A stretch of DNA of 64,000 nt from Mycolicibacterium sp. P1-5 (GCF_008329565.1 NZ_NPKT01000001.1:434001-498000); one strand, 5' to 3'. Positions 8,528 through 16,350 are shown, numbered from the stretch's first letter. A program made the numbers and translations. Notes: generated by a model not told the origin, from the letters alone.

Positions 8528-8812
8528 GTGAGGCGAATCGTGCACTCCGTCCTTGCGGCATCGGCCGCGGCGGTGGCCCTGAGCAGCTGCTCGGCATCCC
8601 AGATCGTCAACACCGGCGGTGACACCAAGTGCAAGGACTTCGTCACGCAGGACGAGAAGAAGCAAAACGACGAAGTCAGCAAGATGCTCAAGGACAAGAG
8701 CGGGCAGGACCCGTCGAATCTGGAAATCACTGCCACCAAGACCTCGGTAACCCTCTATTGCCAGACGGTCGGCAAGGAAGACACAAAAATCTCTGAAGCG
8801 CCGCACGGCTGA
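8528..8812 (+). CDS. Small putative lipoprotein
   Basis: A 94-aa protein starting at the GTG at 8528 (AAAGAGG six bases upstream). The N-terminus MRRIVHSVLAASAAAVALSSC is a signal peptide with a lipobox ending in Cys, so lipidation and export are predicted. The mature part is small, charged and contains two more Cys (KCKDF and LYC), which could form a disulfide. Size and layout recall HdeA-like periplasmic chaperones, but the resemblance is weak and no function is assigned. It is followed by a strong hairpin and seems monocistronic. Confidence 0.7.
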   Translation: MRRIVHSVLAASAAAVALSSCSASQIVNTGGDTKCKDFVTQDEKKQNDEVSKMLKDKSGQDPSNLEITATKTSVTLYCQTVGKEDTKISEAPHG

Positions 8813-8815
8813 GCC

Positions 8816-8842
8816 TCGGCGTCGGCATAGCGGCGACGCCGA
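8816..8842 (+). terminator. Terminator hairpin after the lipoprotein
   Basis: TCGGCGTCG and CGACGCCGA form a perfect 9-bp stem with a 9-nt loop, 3 nt past the lipoprotein stop. Confidence 0.65.
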
Positions 8843-8925
8843 AACTTCTTCGTATACATGGCAACTCGCCGCCGGGCTAACAACACGGCGGTTTTGACAC
8901 GCGCAGAGTTCCGCTTGGCCAGGCA

Positions 8926-8941
8926 TCGAACGTATGTTCTA
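8926..8941. promoter_or_regulatory. LexA (SOS) box
   Basis: TCGAACGTATGTTCTA matches the mycobacterial SOS-box consensus TCGAAC-N4-GTTCGA at 11 of 12 defined positions. It lies 39 bp before the GTG start of the DUF6319 gene, a normal position for LexA repression. Confidence 0.7.
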
Positions 8942-8980
8942 CTGGACGTCTTGCCAGCTGTTGTCCAGGAGGAGATCGAC

Positions 8981-9406
8981 GTGACCATGACTGTAGACAC
9001 CCACGTGCCGTCCGCCGAAGCCGAAACGCCGGACATGTCGCTCCGTCCGATCGCGGCGACAGCGCCCGGATCCTCGGCGCCCTCCTCTTCGGAGCGGTCC
9101 GAGCCCGCGAAGGCCCCGGCCAAGAAGGCCGGCAAAAAGACCAAGACGCTCGAACTCACTCTCACGGTCACCGGTTCGGCCGACGGTGAATGGCGTGCCG
9201 AACTCAAGCGCGGCACGACGTACGTGGTTCGCGACCTCGCGATCGCCGCAGCCGCCGTCTCCCGGGCCGCCAAGGAACTGCACGAAGATCTCGCCGTCCC
9301 GATCGACGAGGTCATCGAGGCTGCACGCGTGGAGCAGGCCGCCAAGGTCGCTGCTCTCGAAGCTGAACTCGAAGCTGCCCGAAAGGCGCTCGCCGATCTG
9401 GACTAG
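8981..9406 (+). CDS. DUF6319-family protein, likely SOS-regulated
   Basis: A 141-aa protein. The GTG at 8981 is chosen because AGGAGGAG (8967-8974) lies six bases before it; an ATG two codons later is also possible. Residues 1-55 are low complexity (Ser, Ala, Pro, then the Lys-rich AKKAGKKTK), followed by a compact domain around ELTLTVTGSADGEWRAELK and a C-terminal coiled coil (RVEQAAKVAALEAELEAARK). This organisation fits DUF6319, an actinobacterial family without known function. The basic tail hints at nucleic-acid binding, which is inference only. The LexA box upstream suggests DNA-damage induction. Confidence 0.75.
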   Translation: MTMTVDTHVPSAEAETPDMSLRPIAATAPGSSAPSSSERSEPAKAPAKKAGKKTKTLELTLTVTGSADGEWRAELKRGTTYVVRDLAIAAAAVSRAAKELHEDLAVPIDEVIEAARVEQAAKVAALEAELEAARKALADLD

Positions 9407-9447
9407 CCGACGCTGCCGCGGTGACAATCGGGGTCAAAACTCTAAGT

Positions 9448-9464
9448 GACCGGTCGACTACTAT
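9448..9464 (+). promoter_or_regulatory. TetR operator and leaderless promoter of the tetR gene
   Basis: GACCGGTCGACTA (9448-9460) shares GACCGGTCG and the following CTA with the site before the AKR operon (10106-10118). It abuts the -10 hexamer TACTAT (9459-9464), which ends 7 nt before the ATG. Binding here would cause autorepression. Confidence 0.55.
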
Positions 9465-9471
9465 CGATCGC

Positions 9472-10059
9472 ATGCCGCGTCCCGCGAATCCCGACGTCCG
9501 GTTGCGCCTGCTCGCATCCGGACTCGCCCTCGTCCACTCGCACGGATTCACGGCGAGCGGCGTCAAGGACATCACCGACGGGGCCGGGGTGCCGAAGGGT
9601 TCGTTTTACGCCTACTTCCCCAGCAAGGAGGCGTTCGCGGCGGCGATCCTCGAGCACTACTGGGCCGATATCGAACTCCGGCTCCTGCCCATTCTCGAAG
9701 CGGACGCTTCGACCCAGGAACGCATCACGCGCTTCTTCCACTCCCTCGCGGACGAACACGAGGCCAGCGACTTCCTGCTCGGCTGTCTTGTCGGCAACAT
9801 GTCGCTCGAACTCGGGGGCTCGAGCGAGCCGGTGCGCACCGAACTCAACCGCATCCTCGGCCGGTGGGACAGCGCGCTCGCGGCCTGCGTCCGCGCCGGC
9901 CAAGCCGCTTCGGACGTGCGTTTCGACGTCGATCCCAATCAACTCGCATCGCTGCTGATCGAGGCTTGGGAAGGAGCGGCACTTCGTGGCAAGGTCACGC
10001 GAAGCCGCACCCCGTACAACCGCTTCGAGGACATCGTCGTCCCTGCGTTGCTTCGCTGA
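9472..10059 (+). CDS. TetR-family regulator of the AKR/SDR operon
   Basis: A 195-aa TetR repressor. The helix-turn-helix is near residues 26-49 (SGVKDITDGAGVPKGSFYAY), a signature of the NemR/AcuR-like group that responds to electrophiles. The ATG at 9472 is preferred over an in-frame GTG at 9421 because a -10 sits directly before it. Next comes, 183 bp on, an operon of an aldo-keto reductase, an SDR and a substrate-binding-like protein whose promoter carries the same GACCGGTCG palindrome. Local control of reductive detoxification is the most economical reading. Confidence 0.85.
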   Translation: MPRPANPDVRLRLLASGLALVHSHGFTASGVKDITDGAGVPKGSFYAYFPSKEAFAAAILEHYWADIELRLLPILEADASTQERITRFFHSLADEHEASDFLLGCLVGNMSLELGGSSEPVRTELNRILGRWDSALAACVRAGQAASDVRFDVDPNQLASLLIEAWEGAALRGKVTRSRTPYNRFEDIVVPALLR

Positions 10060-10105
10060 ACAACGGAAATAAGCCGGCTGAGGAAGATCGTTCCTATTCC
10101 TAGCC

Positions 10106-10122
10106 GACCGGTCGTCTATAGT
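10106..10122 (+). promoter_or_regulatory. TetR operator and promoter of the AKR operon
   Basis: The palindrome CGACCGGTCG (10105-10114) overlaps the region just before a -10 hexamer TATAGT (10117-10122). The 120-nt leader that follows contains a hairpin (GGGCAC / GTGCCC, 10194-10214) and a short open frame from the ATG at 10152 of unknown meaning. Confidence 0.55.
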
Positions 10123-10242
10123 CGGTGTATTCCCTCGCCGAAGGATCGCCGATGACGGACCGCACGGACTACGCAGCCAATCTCTGCGTCGAAGGGCACG
10201 TCGTCGTCGTGCCCTTACCCGATACAAGAAAGCCTGAACGAC

Positions 10243-11199
10243 ATGACACTGATCGACAATCCACGCGGACACCACTTCGTTCTCAACAGTGGCGACAAGA
10301 TGCCCGCCCTCGGATTCGGCACGCTGCTCTCGGACAGTAGTCAGAGCCGGGCGGCCACGAAATCCGCTGTGGTGGCGGGCTTTCGCCACCTCGACTGCGC
10401 CGAGCGCTACCGCAACGAGGATGAGGTCGGCCTGGCGATCAAGGAGTTGCTCGCCGACGGGACCGTCCGCCGCGAAGACCTCTTCGTCACGACGAAGCTC
10501 TGGAACAACAACCACCGCCCCGAACGCGTCGAACCCGCGCTGCGCGCCAGCCTGGACAAGCTCGGCCTCGACGAGGTCGACCTCTATCTCATGCACACGC
10601 CGTTCGCGTTCAAGCCCGGCGACGATCAAGACCCCCGGGACGCCAACGGAAACGTCATCCACGACGACGGCGTCACGCTGGAGGAGACCTGGCGCGCCAT
10701 GGAGGCACTCGTCGACAAGGGACTGACGCGGGCCATCGGTCTATCGGACATCGGCGTCGAGGACACCAGGCGGATAGTCGAAATCGCGCGCATACCACCG
10801 GCAGTCGTAGAGGTTGAATCGCATCCCTACCACCCGCAGTGGGATCTGTACGAATACTGCCGGAGCGCGGACATCATCCTGCTGGCGTTCGCACCGCTCG
10901 GGCATGCGTTGACGCCGCGCCTGCTGGACGACCCGCTCGTTGTGCAGATCGCCCGCCAATTCGACAGGACACCCGCTCAGGTCCTGCTGGCGTGGGGGGT
11001 GCAACGCGGCACCGCAGTCCTCACATCGACGGTCACGCCGGCGCGCATAATCGAGAACATCGACGTCGCAGCACTCCCCGCGAGTGCGATCGACGACATA
11101 AGCACACACCTGCGCACCCGGCACCGCTTCAACTCCGTGGTCGACGCGGGTGAGCCGGGCTTTCACGAAGTCCCACAAGGTGTTACCACGAAGGGATAG
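10243..11199 (+). CDS. Aldo-keto reductase
   Basis: A 318-aa AKR with the (beta/alpha)8 fold. The catalytic tetrad is visible: Asp and Tyr in HLDCAERYRNE (about residues 48-58), Lys in TTKLWNNNH (near 86), and His in LMHTPFAF (near 118). The C-terminal LLAWGVQRGTAVLTSTV segment is the NADPH-binding strand-loop, with STVTPARI in place of the usual SxxPxRI. It reduces carbonyls with NADPH in the cytosol. It is first in a three-gene operon (5 bp to the SDR) behind a TetR operator, fitting reductive detoxification of aldehydes or ketones. Confidence 0.92.
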   Translation: MTLIDNPRGHHFVLNSGDKMPALGFGTLLSDSSQSRAATKSAVVAGFRHLDCAERYRNEDEVGLAIKELLADGTVRREDLFVTTKLWNNNHRPERVEPALRASLDKLGLDEVDLYLMHTPFAFKPGDDQDPRDANGNVIHDDGVTLEETWRAMEALVDKGLTRAIGLSDIGVEDTRRIVEIARIPPAVVEVESHPYHPQWDLYEYCRSADIILLAFAPLGHALTPRLLDDPLVVQIARQFDRTPAQVLLAWGVQRGTAVLTSTVTPARIIENIDVAALPASAIDDISTHLRTRHRFNSVVDAGEPGFHEVPQGVTTKG

Positions 11200-11204
11200 A
11201 TCTG

Positions 11205-11948
11205 ATGTCACGAGTTGCGATTGTCACCGGTGCCAGCAGGGGAATCGGCGCCGCGACGGCGCGGGCCCTCGCCCAGCGCGGCGACCGAGTGGTCGTCAAC
11301 TACCGATCCAGCGCCGCGGAGGCAGAGAGCGTGACCGCCGAGATCGCTGCTGCCGGCGGTGAGGCGATTTCGATCAAGGCAGACGTCACACAGGCCGACG
11401 AGGTGGCCGACATGGTCGGCGACGTCGAGCGCCGGTGGGGTCCTGTCGACGTCGTCGTGCACAACGCGATGATTCCGTTCGATGTCACCTCGTACGCCGA
11501 CCTCACCTGGCAACAGCTGGGCGGCAAGTTGGATCAGGAACTGCGCGCCGCGTATCTGATCACCAAAGCTGTTACACCCGGGATGATTTCGCGCGGGTAT
11601 GGCCGCCTGGTCTATCTCAGTACGGGGCTGTCGCGGCGACCGCGTGAGGGCATGATCGCGCTCGGCACCGCCAAGGCCGCGATGGATCAGTTCGTTCGCT
11701 ACATCGCACTGGAATTGGCTCCTCATGGGATCACCGCCAACCTCGTCGCGCCGGCCACGGTAGACGAGACAGCGATCACGGCGCAGCTCGCTTCAGAAAA
11801 GCTGGAGCGTCTGCGCGCAACGAACCCCATGGGTCGCTTGGTCCGGCCCGACGAGGTAGCCGCCACCGTGGCCTTCCTGGCAAGCGACGACGCCGCCTTC
11901 ACGACCGGTCAGTACCTGCCGGTCAACGGTGGCCTGGCGATGGATTGA
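11205..11948 (+). CDS. SDR-family protein lacking the catalytic Tyr
   Basis: A 247-aa SDR resembling FabG-type ketoreductases. TGASRGIG is at residues 8-15 and the C-terminal PVNGGLAMD is typical. However, the NNAG motif is replaced by HNAMI (near 86-90), and the YxxxK active-site motif reads LGTAK (near 149-153): Leu stands where the catalytic Tyr should be, while Lys and the Ser strand (YLSTG) remain. It may be a binding-only SDR or use another acid. It lies 5 bp after the AKR gene and 3 bp before the substrate-binding-like gene. Confidence 0.88.
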   Translation: MSRVAIVTGASRGIGAATARALAQRGDRVVVNYRSSAAEAESVTAEIAAAGGEAISIKADVTQADEVADMVGDVERRWGPVDVVVHNAMIPFDVTSYADLTWQQLGGKLDQELRAAYLITKAVTPGMISRGYGRLVYLSTGLSRRPREGMIALGTAKAAMDQFVRYIALELAPHGITANLVAPATVDETAITAQLASEKLERLRATNPMGRLVRPDEVAATVAFLASDDAAFTTGQYLPVNGGLAMD

Positions 11949-11951
11949 AAG

Positions 11952-12818
11952 ATGGAAACCATTGATCTCGCATATGTGGGCCGTGGCGTCCACGAAGAGC
12001 TCGTCGCTCACGTCGCCGACCAAGAGGGCTATTTCAGCGACGAAGGTGTCCACGTCGCCGTCCATGACGGAACCGGCTGGGATGAAGAACGCCTGCGCTC
12101 GTGCGCGACGATCGGACTCGGTAGAGGCGTGCTGGCGCGGCTGACCGATGGCATTCCGTGGACCGTTTACGGCGTCAACACCAATCGTCCGCTGTTCTGG
12201 TTCATCGGGCGCGGCCCCATCACCTCGATGGCCGATCTGCGAGGTCGACGACTCGCCGTACACGCGCCGCACACCGCTCCGGGATGCTTTGCGCGGATAG
12301 TGCTGCGCCGGCACGGGATCGACCCCGATCGCGACGTCCTGTGCGTGGTACGCGCGCCGGGCGATTATCAGATGGATCTGCGTCGGTTACGCGAGGGCTC
12401 GATCGACGCTGCGTACGTCGGTAGCACCCTCGGCCCGGAGCAGGTCGCCCGAGAGGAGGGCTGGCACGTCTTGGCGTGGGTGGGTGATCACTTCCAGATC
12501 CCGACCGTCGGCATCGCCGCCGACGCCACGCGGTTTCCTGCCGACAACCTCGCATTGCAGGCGCTCATCCGAGCCAATCAGCGTGCCCTCAAAGCACTTT
12601 CCGATCAGCCTGACCTCGCCATCGACTACCTCGGATCGTTCATGAATCGTCTGACGCGTGACGAGGTCGTGAGCTACTACGAACGTTACATCGGGCCCTA
12701 CTACACAGCTGACGGCAAAACCGACATCGCTGCCGCACAAAGCGCGCTCGACACGGTGGCCGCCGAACTGGGTGTCGAGTCCAGATCCGCCGACCACATC
12801 TATCAACTCCACCGCTGA
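11952..12818 (+). CDS. NMT1/THI5-SsuA-like substrate-binding protein without signal peptide
   Basis: A 288-aa protein with the periplasmic-binding type II fold seen in SsuA/TauA/THI5-like proteins: an N-terminal AYVGRGVHEELV with DQEGYFSDEGV (typical of the group), the SMADLRGRRLAV strand near 93-104, and DAAYVGS near 154. The ATG lies 3 bp after the SDR stop. No signal peptide or lipobox is present and no ABC permease or ATPase gene is nearby, so it is probably cytosolic: a ligand sensor, a carrier, or a THI5-like enzyme. THI5 proteins use a His as substrate, which cannot be judged here. Confidence 0.72.
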   Translation: METIDLAYVGRGVHEELVAHVADQEGYFSDEGVHVAVHDGTGWDEERLRSCATIGLGRGVLARLTDGIPWTVYGVNTNRPLFWFIGRGPITSMADLRGRRLAVHAPHTAPGCFARIVLRRHGIDPDRDVLCVVRAPGDYQMDLRRLREGSIDAAYVGSTLGPEQVAREEGWHVLAWVGDHFQIPTVGIAADATRFPADNLALQALIRANQRALKALSDQPDLAIDYLGSFMNRLTRDEVVSYYERYIGPYYTADGKTDIAAAQSALDTVAAELGVESRSADHIYQLHR

Positions 12819-12985
12819 CGGGTCCACGCTCGGGCCAAGCACCTTCATTGACGAGGGCGCTGCCTCACCGCGCCTTCGCCTCGACTAGGCTGTGTAGCGC
12901 CAATGCCGTCGGGGGCGCTTTGCTGGCGTGGTTCACCTTGATCTTTGGTCGCGGCGCACGCCGCGTGTGCTTGGAGGTATTACCC
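12819..12985. other. Intergenic, promoter of the MPT64-like gene
   Basis: A TAGGCT -10-like hexamer lies at 12885-12890. The gene's ribosome site GGAGG follows near 12973. Nothing else is recognised. Confidence 0.3.
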
Positions 12986-13786
12986 ATGCGTTCTTTCAGC
13001 GTGGCAGCGGTTGTCGCGGTTGCCGCCGTGTCCCTTTCTCCTGGGCTGGCCTCGGCGGCCCCGAAGGATTACTGCGCCGACCTCAAGGGCGCCAATACCG
13101 GTAGCTCGTGTGAGATCCAACTCTCTGATCCCGCCTACAGCGTCGACATCAGCATCCCGCTCGATTACCCCGACCAGAAATCGGTCGCCGACTACGTATC
13201 CCAGGCGCGTGACGCGTTCATCAACACAGCCAAGTCCGGTGCGCCCAGCAGCACTCCGGCCAAATTGAGCATCAAGCCGGCGGAGTACAACTCGGCGGTT
13301 CCCCCGCGCGGCACGCAGGCCGTGGTGTTCACCGTGAACCAAAACGTCGGCGGCACCCAGCAGCCGACGACGTACAAAGCGTTCAATTGGGATCAGAGCT
13401 ACCGCAAGGCGATCACCTACACCGCCGCACCCGACGACAAGCTGAACACACCGCTGTGGCGGGTGGACGATCCACTCAAGACCGTCGCGCCAATCGTCCA
13501 GTCCCAGTTACAGCAGCAATTGGCACCGCCGCCTCCAGCCGCGCCACCGACGCCGCCCGCGCAACCCGGACAGCCGGTGACGACCACACCGACCAGCACG
13601 CCGCCACCTCCGACGCCACTGCCGTTCGTGCCGACCGCGCTGTACAACGCTGCCAACTATCAGAATTTCGCGGTGGTCAACGACGGCGTGATGTTCTTCT
13701 TCGACCAGGGAACGTTGTTGCCTGCGTCAGCCGGTGCGTTGCATGTGCTGGTACCTCGTTCGGCGATCGACCCGATGATCGCCTAA
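12986..13786 (+). CDS. Exported MPT64-like (RsiV/DUF3298-type) protein
   Basis: A 266-aa secreted protein. The ATG at 12986 follows TTGGAGG. Residues 1-25 are a signal peptide (MRSFSVAAVVAVAAVSLS then ASA-AP). The mature part starts with DYCADLKGANTGSSCEIQL, whose Cys pair and following SVDISIPLDYPDQKSVADY match the MPT64/Rv3036c group. A proline-rich linker (PPPPAAPPTPPAQPGQP) separates this from the C-terminal DUF3298-like part (FAVVNDGVMFFFDQGTLLP). Members are exported, some with esterase activity; the role here is unknown. It converges on a STAS gene 18 bp beyond its stop. Confidence 0.82.
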   Translation: MRSFSVAAVVAVAAVSLSPGLASAAPKDYCADLKGANTGSSCEIQLSDPAYSVDISIPLDYPDQKSVADYVSQARDAFINTAKSGAPSSTPAKLSIKPAEYNSAVPPRGTQAVVFTVNQNVGGTQQPTTYKAFNWDQSYRKAITYTAAPDDKLNTPLWRVDDPLKTVAPIVQSQLQQQLAPPPPAAPPTPPAQPGQPVTTTPTSTPPPPTPLPFVPTALYNAANYQNFAVVNDGVMFFFDQGTLLPASAGALHVLVPRSAIDPMIA

Positions 13787-13804
13787 CACTCACACTCTGG
13801 ATCG

Positions 13805-14254
13805 TCAGTTCGGCGCTGGCTCCGGCGGCGGCGCGGCGCTGCCGGTTTGATCCTGCTCCGGCAGGTCATCGCCGCCAAGGGCACTGATCGCCTCGTCCAT
13901 GGTCTCGAACATCGACACGAAATCGTGAAGACCAATGAGCCTCATCGGTCTGCTGGTGATGGCGTCGGGGGTGACGACGCCGAAACGGGTGTGTGCTGAA
14001 CACTGTTCGTCTGCGGTGATCAGCACGGTCATTCCTGCCGAGGCCATGAAGTCCACGGATGACAGATCTGCGATGACAGCCGGCGGCCGTTGCGAAATGA
14101 CGGCTTCAAGGGCGCGCATCAGCTGCGGTGTGGTGCGCATGTCCAAGGTTCCAGTGAAGCTGACCACGGCGACCGCGCCGATCCAAGAGGTGGTGACCTC
14201 GACCGGCTCAGGATCGTACCGACCTGATTCGCTAGATCCTTCGACCACGGTCAT
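13805..14254 (-). CDS. STAS anti-sigma factor antagonist
   Basis: About 149 aa from the ATG at 14254 (in-frame starts also exist at 14344 and at the GTG two codons inside). The STAS domain covers about residues 20-125, and DFMASAGMTVL carries the phosphoacceptor Ser at the same position as the STAS protein at 5147-5536, to which it is clearly related. A proline/acidic tail follows. It lies downstream of the SigF-type sigma gene on the same strand with a 478-bp gap, so a shared pathway is likely although the genes do not overlap. Its RsbW-type partner is not adjacent. Confidence 0.82.
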   Translation of the reverse strand: MTVVEGSSESGRYDPEPVEVTTSWIGAVAVVSFTGTLDMRTTPQLMRALEAVISQRPPAVIADLSSVDFMASAGMTVLITADEQCSAHTRFGVVTPDAITSRPMRLIGLHDFVSMFETMDEAISALGGDDLPEQDQTGSAAPPPEPAPN

Positions 14255-14732
14255 ATCTCCTGTCAGGGCCCGCACGCTACGGCGCAGGGACGCACTGGCC
14301 GCATACCGGGCAGGTGTGCGATGAGTTTCCATCGATCTCGCCATGACGCTTACACGACCATAGCGGGCGTCATTGCCGAAACCACCCCAACGCGCCCGAT
14401 TCGCCGCAGGCCACGGTGAGCGCGACGGTCGGGAGGATCAACCACGAGCGGCGAATCGCGTTAAGCGCGCGGCGAAGTGGTGATCTGTCGCAGCGCCATG
14501 TCGACGGAGTCGGATGCGCAGCCCGTCGTCAGGAAGATGGACACCACTCATTGCGAGAACTTCCAGGAGCGGGCAACACGCTTACGACGGTTGCGGTCCG
14601 TTCACACTCGCAGCGGTGAATGCTCAGATGTCCTGAAGACTGCCTAATCGTTGCCTTCCGACAAGCGTTCAAACCCCGCGATTATTTGGCTGAGCGAAAC
14701 ATCCCTGGGAGTGAGAGCAGTCCGTCGAAGCG
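14255..14732. other. 478-bp gap between STAS and sigma genes
   Basis: No convincing gene. A 49-codon plus-strand frame (14498-14647) lacks a ribosome site and family features. The STAS promoter must lie near 14255-14400; no clear SigF-type hexamers are seen there. Confidence 0.3.
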
Positions 14733-15626
14733 TCACGAGGCGAGTGCGGTCGCTGCGGGTGAGCTGACAGCATTCGCGCACGCCAGGCGGCGCGGCGCCC
14801 GCTTGCGCGGTTGTTGCGCCTCCAGCGCCCGCGTGGTTTGCGCAGACTCAGCCTCCACCGGGGCAGCCTGGCTGCGCAGCGTCTCGAGGGTCCGGTTGAG
14901 CAGACGGGAGACGTGCATTTGCGAAATGCCGAGGTGGTCGGCGATCTGCGTCTGAGTCTTGTCCCCAAAGAATCTCATCATCAGTACGGTGCGTTCGCGC
15001 TCGGGCAATGCGGCGATGAGCGGGCGCACGGTTTCCACGTCGACGACCTTGGCCAAGCCGGAATCAAGGCCACCAAACGAACTCAACAGTGTCGCGCCGT
15101 CATCTTGTGCGCCCATCGGCGCATCCGTCGACAACGTCGAGTAGTTGCTGCCGGCGATGAGGGCGTCGACCACGGTCTCGCGATCGACGTCCATGTGTCG
15201 CGCAAGTTCGGATGGTGTCGGTGCGCGGCCACTGAGCTGCGTTAATTCTGAACGGGCTTGCGCCAGTTGTCCCTGCATTTCTTTTAGCCGGCGCGGTACT
15301 TTCAATGCCCATCCGCGATCGCGGAAGTGCCGGCGGACCTCACCCATGATGGTGGGGACGGCAAAAGGCAAGAACTCGCTGCCTTTGTCGGGGTCGAAAC
15401 GGTTGACTGCGTTGATCAAGCCGACGGAAGCGGCCTGGAAGAGGTCGTCGTGGTCCTCGCCGCGACCGCGAAAGCGCCGCGCCACGTGCTGGGCCAACGG
15501 CAGCGTACGTTCGATGATCGCCTCGCGTTGACGCGCGAATTCCGGGCTGTCGTCGGCAAAGTCTTTCAGACGTCGAAACATATCGCCGACGTCGGCATAC
15601 TCGTTGACAGAATCAGCCGTACTCAC
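14733..15626 (-). CDS. RNA polymerase sigma factor, SigF/SigB type
   Basis: A 297-aa group 3 sigma factor. Region 2 covers about 38-108 (HDDLFQAASVGLINAVNRFD, then FAVPTIMGEVRRHFRDRGW, the SigB/F/G hallmark); region 3 about 115-190; region 4 about 205-255 with the helix-turn-helix TQTQIADHLGISQMHVSRLL. The Ala/Arg-rich C-terminal tail (after residue 255) is unusual. The start is a GTG after GAGG. Such factors are held by RsbW-type anti-sigma proteins and released by STAS antagonists. None is fused or overlapping, but STAS genes lie downstream and at 5 kb. A SigF-like promoter upstream suggests autoregulation. Confidence 0.9.
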   Translation of the reverse strand: MSTADSVNEYADVGDMFRRLKDFADDSPEFARQREAIIERTLPLAQHVARRFRGRGEDHDDLFQAASVGLINAVNRFDPDKGSEFLPFAVPTIMGEVRRHFRDRGWALKVPRRLKEMQGQLAQARSELTQLSGRAPTPSELARHMDVDRETVVDALIAGSNYSTLSTDAPMGAQDDGATLLSSFGGLDSGLAKVVDVETVRPLIAALPERERTVLMMRFFGDKTQTQIADHLGISQMHVSRLLNRTLETLRSQAAPVEAESAQTTRALEAQQPRKRAPRRLACANAVSSPAATALAS

Positions 15627-15691
15627 TGGGTTACCTCGATCCGCTCCGCTTGCTCATCTGGCCGCGGCTCGCGTCTGAACCCTTGCGGGGG

Positions 15692-15718
15692 GTACCCCCA
15701 ACGATGCACAACGCAAAC
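15692..15718 (-). promoter_or_regulatory. SigF-type promoter of the sigma gene
   Basis: On the minus strand GTTT (15718-15715), 17 nt and GGGTAC (15697-15692) match the mycobacterial SigF consensus GTTT-N15-17-GGGTA. The start codon is 66 nt downstream. Confidence 0.55.
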
Positions 15719-15879
15719 ATCTTGACCCAGCCGCGCCACCCAGTCAGACGAAGGTAAGTCGACGACGTAACCCCGATAGGTTGGGCGGCTGACACCGCTC
15801 AACGAACCTCGGAGGGCTCCGCGCAGGGCGGATTATCGCTCAGCATCTTTGTGAGACAACAGATTTGAGGAGGTACGTC

Positions 15880-15981
15880 ATGTCGGCCACTCCGATCCGG
15901 CCCTCGACGTTGCGAGGCTCCGAGAAACGGCCGGACCCCTCAGCTCGGGAATCACGGTCCCGCTACCGGTTTGGAAAATGA
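15880..15981 (+). CDS. Possible 33-aa basic peptide
   Basis: A 33-codon frame starting at an ATG with a near-perfect ribosome site, GAGGAGG (15867-15873), six bases upstream. The peptide is Arg/Ser-rich (ends RESRSRYRFGK) with no recognised family. The strong translation signal is the reason to list it; conservation would have to be tested. It lies 61 bp before the DUF6131 gene on the same strand. Confidence 0.4.
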   Translation: MSATPIRPSTLRGSEKRPDPSARESRSRYRFGK

Positions 15982-16042
15982 CCGATCCGGCAATTCCGAG
16001 CCGACAGCACATCAGTGCATACGCCTACGGATCGGATGAATC

Positions 16043-16198
16043 ATGATCGTGCTCGGCATCATCTTGCTTTTGATCGGCTATTTCACCAGCCTGTCGATCC
16101 TCTACACCATCGGTGGCATTCTCGTCGTGGTCGGCATCGTGCTGTGGATTCTGGGGGCGGTCGGGCGGCCGGTTGGCGGCCGAAAAGTTTGGTTCTAG
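16043..16198 (+). CDS. DUF6131 small membrane protein
   Basis: A 51-aa protein beginning MIVLGIILLLIGYFTSLSIL. Two hydrophobic segments (about residues 2-18 and 21-39) are followed by a short basic tail ending GRKVWF. Length, the internal repeat of the GIILLLIG/GGILVVVG pattern and the GRPVGGR tail match DUF6131, a family widespread in mycobacteria and without known function. Two transmembrane helices with a tight turn are predicted. Confidence 0.75.
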   Translation: MIVLGIILLLIGYFTSLSILYTIGGILVVVGIVLWILGAVGRPVGGRKVWF

Positions 16199-16350
16199 CG
16201 CGACGTCGCGGACCTTTACCTATCGCCCACCAGAGGGCCGGATCATCATCGAGTTCACCGACCGCGTGCGCAATAATGCGTCGCGCGCACCGGTGGCACT
16301 GGGCGACAGGTGGGTAGGCGAACCCAACCCTCCGGAGTGGTGATTCTGTG

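Noticed and set aside
14498..14647. 49-codon frame between the STAS and sigma genes
   Set aside because: No ribosome site, family or unusual codon pattern; listed only within the intergenic entry.
15965..15995. GGTTT-N16-GGCAAT as a SigF promoter for the DUF6131 gene
   Set aside because: The -35 fits but the -10 lacks GGGTA, so the match is too weak.
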